This document shows positions 24,471 to 33,349 of a stretch of DNA of 59,297 nucleotides, one piece after another (within the stretch, counting starts at the first letter, position 1; every line of letters begins with the position of its first letter). Location of the stretch: positions 1 to 59,297 of the forward strand of contig NZ_JAEK01000029.1 of the NCBI RefSeq assembly GCF_000518865.1, in the 5' to 3' direction. A program made the translations under genes and the position numbers. Under the pieces are notes generated by a model that worked only from the letters and a program-made list of their open reading frames with translations, searched no databases and had not been told where the DNA came from. The DNA comes from Bacillus sp. J37 (GTDB lineage: Bacteria > Bacillota > Bacilli > Bacillales > Bacillaceae).

Positions 24471-25858
24471 TGCAACAGAAAAGATTAGTCATTGCAGGAA
24501 CCGGAAGTGGAGTTGGGAAAACAACCCTTACAATTGGGCTAATGTCCGCCTTAATAAAACGTGGACTTATTGTCCAAGGATTTAAATGTGGTCCTGATTA
24601 TATTGATCCAAGTTATCATACGGCAGTTACAAAAAGAGCTTCTCGAAATTTGGATAGTTGGATGCTCTCCCATGATCATGTTATCGACATCTTACATCAT
24701 GGCAGCATTGGTGCTGATATTTCCATTATTGAAGGAGTTATGGGCTTTTTTGACGGGAAAAACCCGGAAACGAATGAGGGAAGTACAGCAGAGATTAGTA
24801 TCATTACGAAAAGCCCGGTTTTATTAGTTGTCAATTGTGAAAGCATGGCCCGCAGTGCAGCTGCTATTGTAAAGGGCTTTCAACTTCTTTCGGACGGACC
24901 GAACATTGTTGGGGTCATTGCAAATAAAGTCGGGAGTGAGGGGCATTATCAGCTTGTAAAAAAAGCAATTGAGAAGGAATGTCTTGTACCTGTTGTCGGA
25001 TATTTAAAAAGAGAAATGGATATCGAGATACCTGAACGTCATCTTGGTCTCATTCCTTCAATTGAACGTGGTGATCTTGATCAATTTTTTCATTCATTAG
25101 GAGATTTAGTCAGTGAAACAATCGATATACAAAGACTAGTTGAATTAGCGACAGCAGATCCTTTACCTATAAATGATGGTTCTTCCCTATTTAAAACCAA
25201 AAAAGAACAAATCGTAAAAATTGCTGTAGCAAAAGATGCAGCGTTCAATTTCTATTATCCTGAGAATCTTGAAATGTTGGAATCAAAAGGAGCTGACATT
25301 GTTTATTTTTCACCACTTGAAGATGAAGAGTTGCCTTCAGACATCGACGGGCTTTATATCGGCGGGGGCTTTCCTGAGGAATTTGCCCAACAATTAGAGA
25401 AAAACCAAAAAGCAAAGCATTCTATTAAAATGTTTATAGAACAAGGGCTACCAACACTAGCTGAATGTGGCGGGTTCATGTATTTAACAGAATCAATTAG
25501 AACAACTGAATTGAAAACCTATCAAATGGCAGGAGTCATTCCTGGTAAGGTTCACATGCAACAAACTTTAGCTGCTTTAGGTTATAGAGAAATAAGCGGT
25601 GAAAATGATAATTACCTTTTAAAGGATGCCGTCGCGAAAGGACACGAATTTCATTATTCTACCTATGAATCTCCGGAAGATAACGTGCCTTACGCGTACG
25701 AAACAAAAGGACTTAGAGGAATTAAAAAGGAAGGGTATTTACTTAAAAATGTAGTGGCTGGCTATACACATTTTCACTTTGGTTCATACCCTGACATGGT
25801 TGACAACTTGATCGGTAAATGCCTTGAATACAAACAAAATCGGGGGAATCATCATTGA
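24470..25858 (+). CDS. cbiA: Cobyrinate a,c-diamide synthase
   Basis: A 462-residue ATP- and glutamine-dependent amidase that makes cobyrinate a,c-diamide. The N-terminal dethiobiotin-synthetase-like domain has the P-loop GTGSGVGKTT at 10-19 and FKCGPDYIDP near 39. The C-terminal class I glutaminase domain has LAECGGFMYL with catalytic Cys333 and a His in HFHFGSYP near 440. ATG 24470 overlaps the previous stop (TGATG) behind AGAGGAA; an in-frame TTG at 24467 is possible. It acts early in the late pathway, before cobyric acid, so this operon also covers amidation of the ring. Confidence 0.94.
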   Translation: MQQKRLVIAGTGSGVGKTTLTIGLMSALIKRGLIVQGFKCGPDYIDPSYHTAVTKRASRNLDSWMLSHDHVIDILHHGSIGADISIIEGVMGFFDGKNPETNEGSTAEISIITKSPVLLVVNCESMARSAAAIVKGFQLLSDGPNIVGVIANKVGSEGHYQLVKKAIEKECLVPVVGYLKREMDIEIPERHLGLIPSIERGDLDQFFHSLGDLVSETIDIQRLVELATADPLPINDGSSLFKTKKEQIVKIAVAKDAAFNFYYPENLEMLESKGADIVYFSPLEDEELPSDIDGLYIGGGFPEEFAQQLEKNQKAKHSIKMFIEQGLPTLAECGGFMYLTESIRTTELKTYQMAGVIPGKVHMQQTLAALGYREISGENDNYLLKDAVAKGHEFHYSTYESPEDNVPYAYETKGLRGIKKEGYLLKNVVAGYTHFHFGSYPDMVDNLIGKCLEYKQNRGNHH

Positions 25859-26898
25859 CTAAATATACATATACCATTCCGGAAAAATCCACAGAAATGG
25901 GAAAACAAGTCTCAAACTATATCAATTCATTAACAAAACCGCTTGGGAGTTTGGGAAGATTAGAAGAACTGGCGATTTCACTAGCTGAAATGAAAAATGA
26001 ATCTTTTCCAACTGTAAGTCCTGCAGGAGTACTTGTCTTTGCTGCAGATCATGGCATAACAGATGAAGGAGTATCAGCTTATCCAAAAGCTGTTACAGAA
26101 CAGATGGTTCTTAATTTTTTAAATGGCGGAGCAGCTATTAATGTATTTAGTAGACAAATAGGAGCGCTTTTAAACATTATTGACATTGGGGTTGCAAGTG
26201 ATCTTGATCATTCAGATTTAATAACCAAAAAGGTACGATATGGGACAGGTAACTTTCTGAGAGAAGATGCTATGTCTCGTGAAGAAGCTGAAAAAGCAAT
26301 TGAAATTGGTTATGAAGAGAGCATTGAAATCATTAACAAAGGTGCACAATGTCTGATTCTTGGTGAAATGGGAATTGGCAATACAACAGCAAGCAGTGCA
26401 ATTTTAGCTTTATTAAGTGGAAAAGCGATTGAAGCTGTTGTTGGTACTGGTACTGGAATTACAGAAGAAGGCATCCAGCATAAAGTTTCTGTTATTAAGC
26501 AATCACTTCAAAACCGAAATCCTGATTCATCTGATCCAATCGATCTCATCGCGAAGGTAGGTGGACTTGAAATTGCTGGTATGACAGGTGCAATGCTTGC
26601 TGCAGCGAGCAAGCGAGTACCGATTCTTGTGGATGGATTTATTTGTACGATTGCGGCATTATTGGCAAAGCAACTTTCACCGAATGCTTTAGATTATATG
26701 ATTGTAACACATCAATCAGTTGAACCTGGTCACCAAATTGCCCTTTCATTATTAGGAAAAAAACCACTTTTAGATTTAGGTCTTCGGTTGGGTGAAGGAA
26801 CAGGAGCAGCGGTTACTTACCCAATTATTCAGTCAGCTACACTAATGCTAAAGGAAATGGCAACATTCGAATCTGCTGGAGTTTCTCAAAAAAGCTAG
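25855..26898 (+). CDS. cobT: Nicotinate-nucleotide--dimethylbenzimidazole phosphoribosyltransferase
   Basis: A 347-residue enzyme that makes alpha-ribazole phosphate for the lower loop of cobalamin. Recognisable segments are LTKPLGSLGRLEELA (29-43), VFAADHGITDEGVSAYP (60-76), GEMGIGNTTASSA near 170 and the C-terminal GLRLGEGTGAA, which holds the catalytic Glu. It starts at TTG 25855, overlapping the cbiA stop by 4 bases behind CGGGGGAA. Length is normal for the family. Confidence 0.95.
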   Translation: MTKYTYTIPEKSTEMGKQVSNYINSLTKPLGSLGRLEELAISLAEMKNESFPTVSPAGVLVFAADHGITDEGVSAYPKAVTEQMVLNFLNGGAAINVFSRQIGALLNIIDIGVASDLDHSDLITKKVRYGTGNFLREDAMSREEAEKAIEIGYEESIEIINKGAQCLILGEMGIGNTTASSAILALLSGKAIEAVVGTGTGITEEGIQHKVSVIKQSLQNRNPDSSDPIDLIAKVGGLEIAGMTGAMLAAASKRVPILVDGFICTIAALLAKQLSPNALDYMIVTHQSVEPGHQIALSLLGKKPLLDLGLRLGEGTGAAVTYPIIQSATLMLKEMATFESAGVSQKS

Positions 26899-26908
26899 GA
26901 GGTCATTG

Positions 26909-27448
26909 ATGATGGAGAAAAAAGGTTTAACACTTGTATACACCGGTGATGGAAAAGGGAAAACAACGTCTGCTCTTGGATTAACATTGCGGGCGGTAGG
27001 AAGAGGGTACAAAGCAAAAATCTTTCAATTTATAAAATCTCCCCAGCGTTCATATGGAGAACAAATTGCCCTGCAAAAATTAGGTGTGGACATGGTTCAG
27101 CTAGGTATTGGCTTTACATGGACCAAAACACCTGAAGAGCACCGGGAAGCACTGAGAATTGGCTGGCCGAAAGCAAAGGAAGCGGTACTAAGTGGAGAAT
27201 ATGATGTCGTGATTTTAGATGAGCTAAATAACGCACTTTCTATTGAGACTTTTCCAATAGAAGATGTTTTACCCTTACAAGAAGTGATTGACGTGATCCA
27301 AAATCGTCCACCACACGTTCATCTTGTTATAACGGGTAGAAATGCCAAACAAGAAATTAAAGATGTTGCCGATCTTGTCTCTGTCATTGATGTGGAAAAG
27401 CATTATTATAATGAAGGAATTCCTGCTGTGAAGGGAATTGAATTTTAA
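26909..27448 (+). CDS. cobO: Cob(I)yrinic acid a,c-diamide adenosyltransferase (CobA/CobO type)
   Basis: A 179-residue ATP-binding enzyme that adds the 5'-deoxyadenosyl group to Co(I) corrinoids. It has the P-loop GDGKGKTT (13-20), the helix RAVGRGYKAKIFQFIKS and a Walker B-like VVILDELNNAL near 99-109. AGGAGG lies 6 bases before ATG 26909; ATG 26912 is equally possible. It follows cobT after 10 bases. Confidence 0.94.
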   Translation: MMEKKGLTLVYTGDGKGKTTSALGLTLRAVGRGYKAKIFQFIKSPQRSYGEQIALQKLGVDMVQLGIGFTWTKTPEEHREALRIGWPKAKEAVLSGEYDVVILDELNNALSIETFPIEDVLPLQEVIDVIQNRPPHVHLVITGRNAKQEIKDVADLVSVIDVEKHYYNEGIPAVKGIEF

Positions 27449-27470
27449 CCGCGCAAAGGAGTTCATACAT

Positions 27471-29000
27471 ATGAAAAAGGCAGTACCTTTAATGATTCAA
27501 GGCACACATTCTGATGCTGGAAAAAGTGCGATTGTAACAGCGCTATGCCGTATCTTTATGCAGGATGGCTATAAGACAGCACCATTTAAGTCACAAAACA
27601 TGGCACTCAATTCTTACATCACAATTGATGGAAAAGAAATTGGCCGGGCACAAGGTGTGCAAGCAGAGGCAGCTAACATCATTGCGACAACTGATATGAA
27701 TCCGATCTTGATCAAACCGACAGGAGCTTACCAATCTCAAATTGTCGTACATGGTAAACCATTTAGAAATATGAAAGCAGGCGAATACCGGCAAGACTTC
27801 TTTCAACAAGGGTTAACATTGATAAGGGATGCTTATGATAGGTTGGCATCTAGCTATGACCGAATTGTGATTGAAGGAGCGGGAAGTCCGGCAGAAATTA
27901 ATTTAAATGACCGTGAGCTTGTAAATATGCGTATTGCCAAAATGGCTGATGCACCCGTCATATTAGTTGGTGATATTGAAAAGGGCGGTGTATTTGCGAG
28001 CTTAGTAGGGACACTTCAGCTATTAGAGCCGGAAGATCGCAACAGAATTATTGGTGTGATCATTAATAAATTCCGCGGGGATGTTTCTTTATTAAAACCA
28101 GGCTTAAACTGGTTTGAAGAATACACAGGTGTTCCTGTATTAGGGGTTGTTCCTTATATTGAAGATTTATTTATAGAAGCGGAAGATTCAGTTGTTTTAA
28201 CAAATTATTCTTCTAAACAAGATCTCTCCAAAGATATTGATATTGCTGTCATTCGCCATCCGATGATTTCTAATTTTACTGACTTAGATCCATTTTTTGA
28301 AGAAGTTGATTGTCATGTTCGTTTCGTGAAACATGCAGATGAACTAGGATACCCTGATTTACTCATTTTACCCGGAAGTAAAAATACAATTGAGGATATG
28401 ATGTCTCTCCATCAGAGTGGATTAGCCAATAAAATATTGGAGCTCACACAGAGAGATACAATGATTGTTGGCATTTGTGGGGGATATCAAATGCTCGGTA
28501 ACACTATTGAGGACGAACATAAAGTGGAATCAGTACATGGAAAAACGAGTGGATTAGGTTTACTTCCTATGGAAACTGTTATAACCGAAAAGAAAAAAAC
28601 AGTCCAATCAGTAGGAATGGCAATGTTTGGAGAAAAGCAAATCCCTGTAAAAGGGTATGAAATTCATATGGGTGAATCGTACTTTGATGAAAGATATAAA
28701 CCTTTTATACACCTAACAAATAGTCAAGATGGTGTGATAAGTGAGAACAAGCAATTGGTTGGTACGTATTTTCACGGGATTTTTCATAATGATCTATTAC
28801 GTGAAAACATTCTTAATGAAATTCGTACCAAAAAAGGCTTGGATCCAATTTATGATCGGGTATCATTTGCTAAGAAGAAAGAAGAAGGTTTTGATTTATT
28901 AGCGAATGAGATTAGGGAGAATATCAACCTGGATCTAGTGTATCAATTATGTGAAGAATTTGGCTCAAACAGAACCGACAATAACGATGTAAAGGAATAA
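27471..29000 (+). CDS. cobQ: Cobyric acid synthase
   Basis: A 509-residue glutamine-dependent enzyme that amidates four side chains of adenosyl-cobyrinate diamide to give cobyric acid (CobQ/CbiP). The N-terminal ATP domain has QGTHSDAGKSA and KSQNMALNSYIT near 40-51. The C-terminal glutaminase domain has VGICGGYQMLG (near 333-343) with its Cys, and TYFHGIFHND near 436. ATG 27471 sits behind AAAGGAG; the open frame extends upstream into cobO. Confidence 0.95.
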   Translation: MKKAVPLMIQGTHSDAGKSAIVTALCRIFMQDGYKTAPFKSQNMALNSYITIDGKEIGRAQGVQAEAANIIATTDMNPILIKPTGAYQSQIVVHGKPFRNMKAGEYRQDFFQQGLTLIRDAYDRLASSYDRIVIEGAGSPAEINLNDRELVNMRIAKMADAPVILVGDIEKGGVFASLVGTLQLLEPEDRNRIIGVIINKFRGDVSLLKPGLNWFEEYTGVPVLGVVPYIEDLFIEAEDSVVLTNYSSKQDLSKDIDIAVIRHPMISNFTDLDPFFEEVDCHVRFVKHADELGYPDLLILPGSKNTIEDMMSLHQSGLANKILELTQRDTMIVGICGGYQMLGNTIEDEHKVESVHGKTSGLGLLPMETVITEKKKTVQSVGMAMFGEKQIPVKGYEIHMGESYFDERYKPFIHLTNSQDGVISENKQLVGTYFHGIFHNDLLRENILNEIRTKKGLDPIYDRVSFAKKKEEGFDLLANEIRENINLDLVYQLCEEFGSNRTDNNDVKE

Positions 29001-29006
29001 ACATGA

Positions 29007-29978
29007 ATGTTGTTTAATGTATTTTCAGAATATCTTTTATTAATCATTGCAGCTGGCATTGTACTTGATTTCATCATAGGTGATCCAAGGTGGCTTCCTC
29101 ATCCTGTCGTTATGATGGGGAAGCTCATTTCATTTTTAGAAAGAAAGTGGAATCAGGGAGAACATCGCGTCCAAAAAGGACTAGCCCTTACCATATCCGT
29201 TATTTTAGTCGTTTTTCTTGTTACTTCTACAATGTTGTTTATCGCATACAAGCTTCATCCAATATTGGCTATCATTCTAGAAATTTATCTTATTTCAACA
29301 ACCATTGCAATAAAAGGATTATCTACCGCTGCAAAAGAAGTGCTTCTTCCATTAAAAAAAAGGGATATTATAGAGGCAAGAAAACAGCTAAGTATGATTG
29401 TTGGACGTGATACGTTAAACTTACCTGAAAAAGAAATTGTCCGAGGTACTGTTGAAACAGTTGCTGAAAATACCGTCGATGGAATTACTGCTCCATTATT
29501 TTGGGCGATCATCGGTGGAGCACCTTTTGCACTCGTTTATCGGGCAATTAATACATTAGATTCAATGGTTGGGTACAAAGATGAACGATATGGTCAATTT
29601 GGGTGGGCCTCTGCAAAACTTGATGATCTTGCCAATTGGATTCCAGCTAGACTAACAGCACTTTCCATATGGATCTCAAGTCTTCTTATAAAAGGTTCAA
29701 AAGTAAACCGGGCTTGGAAGATCACCTTGAGAGATGCAAGAAAACATCCAAGCCCTAACAGCGGTTGGTCAGAGGCAATGGTTGCTGGCTTATTAGGGGT
29801 TCAATTAGGCGGGATTAATTATTATAAAGGAAGAAAGTCAGAAAGAGCGACAATGGGAGACCCTGAAAAAGACTTAACTCAATCTGATATTTCAAAAGCC
29901 ATCAAATATATGCATGGAGGATGGATTGTTTTTGTCCTAATCCCATGCCTAATTATCTTTGTCGTTCTATCGCAATAA
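29007..29978 (+). CDS. cbiB: Adenosylcobinamide-phosphate synthase
   Basis: A 323-residue membrane enzyme that attaches aminopropanol phosphate to cobyric acid. Four to five hydrophobic helices are visible (about 8-28, 60-85, 85-105, 160-180, 300-320). Family motifs include DFIIGDPRWLPHPVVMMG (20-37), ETVAENTVDGITAPLFW near 150-166 and RDARKHPSPNSGWSEAM near 243-259. AAAGGA lies 10 bases before ATG 29007. It works with CobD, encoded next. Confidence 0.95.
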   Translation: MLFNVFSEYLLLIIAAGIVLDFIIGDPRWLPHPVVMMGKLISFLERKWNQGEHRVQKGLALTISVILVVFLVTSTMLFIAYKLHPILAIILEIYLISTTIAIKGLSTAAKEVLLPLKKRDIIEARKQLSMIVGRDTLNLPEKEIVRGTVETVAENTVDGITAPLFWAIIGGAPFALVYRAINTLDSMVGYKDERYGQFGWASAKLDDLANWIPARLTALSIWISSLLIKGSKVNRAWKITLRDARKHPSPNSGWSEAMVAGLLGVQLGGINYYKGRKSERATMGDPEKDLTQSDISKAIKYMHGGWIVFVLIPCLIIFVVLSQ

Positions 29979-29993
29979 AGAAGAGGTGAAATC

Positions 29994-31079
29994 ATGAAGT
30001 GGCCAAACCACGGTGGACAGCCAGAAACAATTAAACAATTATTTCATATCAACCACAATAAACCTGTACTTGATTTTAGTGCGAATTTAAACCCACTCGG
30101 CCCTCCAAAATGGCTAAACGATGCATTGCAGGAATCCTATAATACGGTTACGTCTTATCCAGATCCAACTTATTCCAATACCACTGCAGCTGTAGCCAAA
30201 TATGAAGGACTTCAACAGGAAAATGTGTTAGTCACGAACGGTGGAGCAGAAGCGATATTTTTAGTGGCGAAGTATTTTGAAAACGGGAAAGCATGTATTG
30301 TTCATCCAACCTTCTTAGAATATGAGCGTGCAAGCAAACATTATCATATTCAAGTGGAAGAATTATACTATGACATAGCTAACGGATTTTCATTGCCATG
30401 GTCACAAATAAAAGAGAAACTTGTTGATATCGATGTTTTGTTCTTATGTCGACCAAATAATCCAACTGGAACTGTCATAGCAGAAAAAGAGATTAAACAA
30501 TTACTTGAGGTTGGAAAAGAAGCGGAAACATATATCGTTATAGATGAAGCATTTGTTGATTTTCTTACAGATGACAATTCAAGCTTGTCAGGTTGGTTAA
30601 TTCAATATCCTAATTTAGTTCTTCTTCGTTCCTTAACAAAGATGTATACAATTCCCGGTCTAAGAATCGGTTATGTCATGGCACATCAGAAGATCATATC
30701 AATTTTAAAACAAGAACAAATTCCGTGGAGCATTAATTCAATCGTCGATTTTATCGTTCCTAAGCTATTGGCGGATACATCATATGTTGACGATACAAAA
30801 GCATGGCTCAATAAAGAATCGCAATTCATACATAACACATTATCTAAAATGAATTTTTATCTATCTCCATTTCAAGTAAATTTCTACCTTTTAAGGGACC
30901 TGAAAAGACCTGACGAGTCTGAGAAGCTTTTTACATTTTTACTAGAAAATGGAATTGTCACTCGTCATACCCATAATTTTAAAGGCCTTAACGGTGAATA
31001 TCTACGTCTTGCCATTCGGTCACATGAGGAAAATGAGCAGCTAGTGAAAGTTCTACAAAAATGGAGAGATGAAATGTGA
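29994..31079 (+). CDS. cobD: Threonine-phosphate decarboxylase, class I/II aminotransferase fold
   Basis: A 361-residue PLP enzyme that makes (R)-1-amino-2-propanol phosphate, the linker used by CbiB. The N-terminus DFSANLNPLGPP (26-37) is characteristic of CobD. PLP-binding residues include NGGAEAIF, CRPNNPTGTV near 149-158, DEAFVDF and SLTKMYTIPGLRIGY near 213-227, with the Schiff-base Lys. Histidinol-phosphate aminotransferase is the nearest relative, but the operon settles the role. It ends overlapping cobU by 4 bases. Confidence 0.93.
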   Translation: MKWPNHGGQPETIKQLFHINHNKPVLDFSANLNPLGPPKWLNDALQESYNTVTSYPDPTYSNTTAAVAKYEGLQQENVLVTNGGAEAIFLVAKYFENGKACIVHPTFLEYERASKHYHIQVEELYYDIANGFSLPWSQIKEKLVDIDVLFLCRPNNPTGTVIAEKEIKQLLEVGKEAETYIVIDEAFVDFLTDDNSSLSGWLIQYPNLVLLRSLTKMYTIPGLRIGYVMAHQKIISILKQEQIPWSINSIVDFIVPKLLADTSYVDDTKAWLNKESQFIHNTLSKMNFYLSPFQVNFYLLRDLKRPDESEKLFTFLLENGIVTRHTHNFKGLNGEYLRLAIRSHEENEQLVKVLQKWRDEM

Positions 31080-31612
31080 TTACATTTGTATGTGGTGGAG
31101 CAAGATCAGGCAAAAGTCAATTTGCAGAAAATATGGCCTTGAAGTTAACTAAACAGAAAAGCGGAAACCTTTATTATCTTGCAACGGCTAGAAAAAGCGA
31201 TGAGGAAATGGTGGAGAGGATTCTTATCCATCAGAAGGATCGGGGAGAAACTTGGAGTACATTGGAAGAACCTTATGATTTAGAAAAGGTTCTCATGAGT
31301 TGTAGCACACATGATGTGATCTTAATTGACTGTTTAACTATTTGGTTAAGCAATGTCATGTTTGATCGTCATTATGGACTAGAAAAGCTAGAAGATGAGG
31401 TATCAAATTGGATACACTTAGCAAGAAAAAGACAATTTTCTCTAGTAGTCGTCTCAAATGAAGTAAACGAGGGAACTCCTTTTGCTGACCAATTTGTTTT
31501 CACGTATATTTATTTCTTACAAAAACTGCATCAATTACTTGTTACACAAGCAGATGCAGCAGTGCAGGTTCAAGCTGGTATTCCAATTTATTGGAAGGGT
31601 GAAGGAGTATGA
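31076..31612 (+). CDS. cobU: Adenosylcobinamide kinase / phosphate guanylyltransferase
   Basis: A 178-residue bifunctional enzyme that phosphorylates adenosylcobinamide and activates it with GMP. The P-loop is GGARSGKS (7-14). RILIHQKDRGETWSTLEEP (near 44-62) contains the His guanylylated during the reaction, and LIDCLTIWLSNVM (near 84-96) is the conserved core. GTG 31076 overlaps the cobD stop (GTGA) by 4 bases. The stop overlaps cobS by 4 bases. Confidence 0.95.
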   Translation: MITFVCGGARSGKSQFAENMALKLTKQKSGNLYYLATARKSDEEMVERILIHQKDRGETWSTLEEPYDLEKVLMSCSTHDVILIDCLTIWLSNVMFDRHYGLEKLEDEVSNWIHLARKRQFSLVVVSNEVNEGTPFADQFVFTYIYFLQKLHQLLVTQADAAVQVQAGIPIYWKGEGV

Positions 31613-32367
31613 AGTCAGTAATCTATGGGTTTTGCCTGGCGATACAGTTTTTAACAAGAATTCCGATTCCCGTGCAATGCCCTTGGAACAGTAAGACAAG
31701 TAAATGGGCTTTACGAAGCTATCCTTTAGTAGGTTTGATCATCGGCATAATAATGATGATCATGTATATGGCTTTAGAGTCTTACCTCCCAGCATTTTTC
31801 TTAACGTTGCTCATTATCTCATCCTGGGTGTGGATCACAGGTGGTCTGCATTTAGATGGATGGATGGATGTAGCTGATGCTGTTGGATCCAATGCTCCGC
31901 TTGAGAAAAAATGGGTAATTATGAAGGACCCTCATGTCGGAAGCTTTGGTCATATAGCCCTTCTATTTTTACTAGCTTGGAAGGCAGTTTTGGTTTATGA
32001 AATGATTCATTTTGACATGTTTATTATGTCCATTCTCTTTATTGTGACTTATTCCCGACTAGGAGTCGTCATGCTAATGATCTTTTTGCCTACAGCAAAA
32101 AATAAAGGACTTGCATGGGAATGGAAGAAAAATCTTAGTCGCATTGATTTGATTTTTGCTATCATACCAGTGGTAATTCTCAGCTTGCTGTTTCCGGCGT
32201 TTTTCTTTTATGCTCCTGCCTACATATTATTTGTTATTTTATATGGAAAATGGGTTATGCGAACCTTTAAAGGAACCAATGGAGATTTATTAGGAGCAGC
32301 TATTGAAGGAGGAGAATTATGGGGACTTGTCGTCACGTGGATCTACTTCTCATTCGTCATGGGATAA
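31609..32367 (+). CDS. cobS: Adenosylcobinamide-GDP ribazoletransferase (cobalamin synthase)
   Basis: A 252-residue membrane enzyme that joins adenosylcobinamide-GDP and alpha-ribazole. It has about six helices. Family motifs are FLTRIPIPV near 14-22, GGLHLDGWMDVADAVGS (near 80-96) with acidic metal ligands, and KDPHVGSFG near 106-114. ATG is embedded in the cobU stop (ATGA) behind GAAGGAG. The C-terminus overlaps cobC by 49 bases. Confidence 0.95.
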   Translation: MKSVIYGFCLAIQFLTRIPIPVQCPWNSKTSKWALRSYPLVGLIIGIIMMIMYMALESYLPAFFLTLLIISSWVWITGGLHLDGWMDVADAVGSNAPLEKKWVIMKDPHVGSFGHIALLFLLAWKAVLVYEMIHFDMFIMSILFIVTYSRLGVVMLMIFLPTAKNKGLAWEWKKNLSRIDLIFAIIPVVILSLLFPAFFFYAPAYILFVILYGKWVMRTFKGTNGDLLGAAIEGGELWGLVVTWIYFSFVMG

Positions 32368-32948
32368 CAAAGTGGAATCAACAGAAAAGATATTTAGGTC
32401 ATACCAACCAAGGATTATTGCATAGTGAGTTGACCGTATTGGATGGATTAAAAAGTGAATTGAAGCTAAAGAAATTTGATCACATTTTCTCAAGTGATTT
32501 AAAGCGTTGTCTGGAAACTTTCCATTATTTTGACTTCCAACAAGAGCCAATCTTAGATCATAGATTAAGAGAAATGAACTTTGGTGATTGGGAAGGAAAA
32601 ACATATAACGAGTTGAAAGATATGCAAAAATATCGAAACTGGTTGGATAACTGGGAGTTTGCCCCTGTACCTAATGGAGAATCTGCTCCACGCTTTAAAG
32701 CTAGAATTGATTCTTTTTTTCACGAGCTTTTTCAGGATATAGATACTCAAAAAGAAACTCAAAAAATACTGATTGTCACTCATGGTGGTGTTATCCGTTA
32801 CGCTGTTTCTAAGTATGTAGCATCTTCATCTTTTTGGGATGTTTCCATCACACATGGACAAGGTCTTCAATTAAGTTTTGAAAAGAAAGAGGGGGAATGG
32901 AGATGCAGCTCGTTCTCGGAGGTGCTTTCGCAGGAAAAAGAAAAATAG
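32319..32948 (+). CDS. cobC: Alpha-ribazole phosphatase-like histidine phosphatase
   Basis: A 209-residue histidine phosphatase. The catalytic motif LLIRHGITKWN (10-20) carries His14. A second His lies in LIVTHGGVIRY near 152-162, and REMNFGDWEGK near 86-96 is typical of the family. It would remove the phosphate from alpha-ribazole phosphate or from cobalamin phosphate. ATG 32319 has an ideal GAAGGAGGAG site but lies 49 bases inside cobS. A GTG at 32337 is an alternative. Confidence 0.9.
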   Translation: MGTCRHVDLLLIRHGITKWNQQKRYLGHTNQGLLHSELTVLDGLKSELKLKKFDHIFSSDLKRCLETFHYFDFQQEPILDHRLREMNFGDWEGKTYNELKDMQKYRNWLDNWEFAPVPNGESAPRFKARIDSFFHELFQDIDTQKETQKILIVTHGGVIRYAVSKYVASSSFWDVSITHGQGLQLSFEKKEGEWRCSSFSEVLSQEKEK

Positions 32949-33331
32949 TAAAAGATAAGCAGCAAACTTTCAGCTGGGTGTCTTCCTATAACGATGGAGT
33001 TGTATGGGACTGGAAATCAGTATGGCTGACTGAAACAACACTAGTGCTTGAAGGCTGGGAAAAATGGATTTTACAAGAAATCAAAAATAATGAAAGCAAT
33101 GACCTAATTCGTCATAAGTTCAAAGATCTTTTTCATTGTTTCCTAGAAGAAGAGAATAAAAGAAACAGCGATATTGTTCTTATCATGCTGGAAATGGGGA
33201 AGGGGATCGTTCCTCTTGAAAAAGAGGAGAGAAGATTGAGAGATATTGCTGGCTGGGTTGCACAAGATGCTGCAAAACTCTCTGAACAGGTTGAATATGT
33301 ATGGAATGGCTTATCAAAAAAATTAAAATAA
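32903..33331 (+). CDS. Degenerate CobU-like protein
   Basis: A 142-residue protein that resembles CobU only at its ends. The P-loop position reads GGAFAGKRK, with the usual Ser after Lys replaced by Arg. The C-terminal part, EMGKGIVPLEKEERRLRDIAGW, looks like the conserved end of CobU/CobP (about 93-114). The middle lacks the guanylylated His block seen in the true CobU at 31076. I chose ATG 32903 because GAGGGGG lies 7 bases before it; ATG 32897 is too close to that site. It overlaps cobC by 46 bases. Its role is unknown; it may be a remnant or an accessory B12 protein. Confidence 0.75.
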   Translation: MQLVLGGAFAGKRKIVKDKQQTFSWVSSYNDGVVWDWKSVWLTETTLVLEGWEKWILQEIKNNESNDLIRHKFKDLFHCFLEEENKRNSDIVLIMLEMGKGIVPLEKEERRLRDIAGWVAQDAAKLSEQVEYVWNGLSKKLK

Positions 33332-33349
33332 TTGATCAATGGGGGGATA

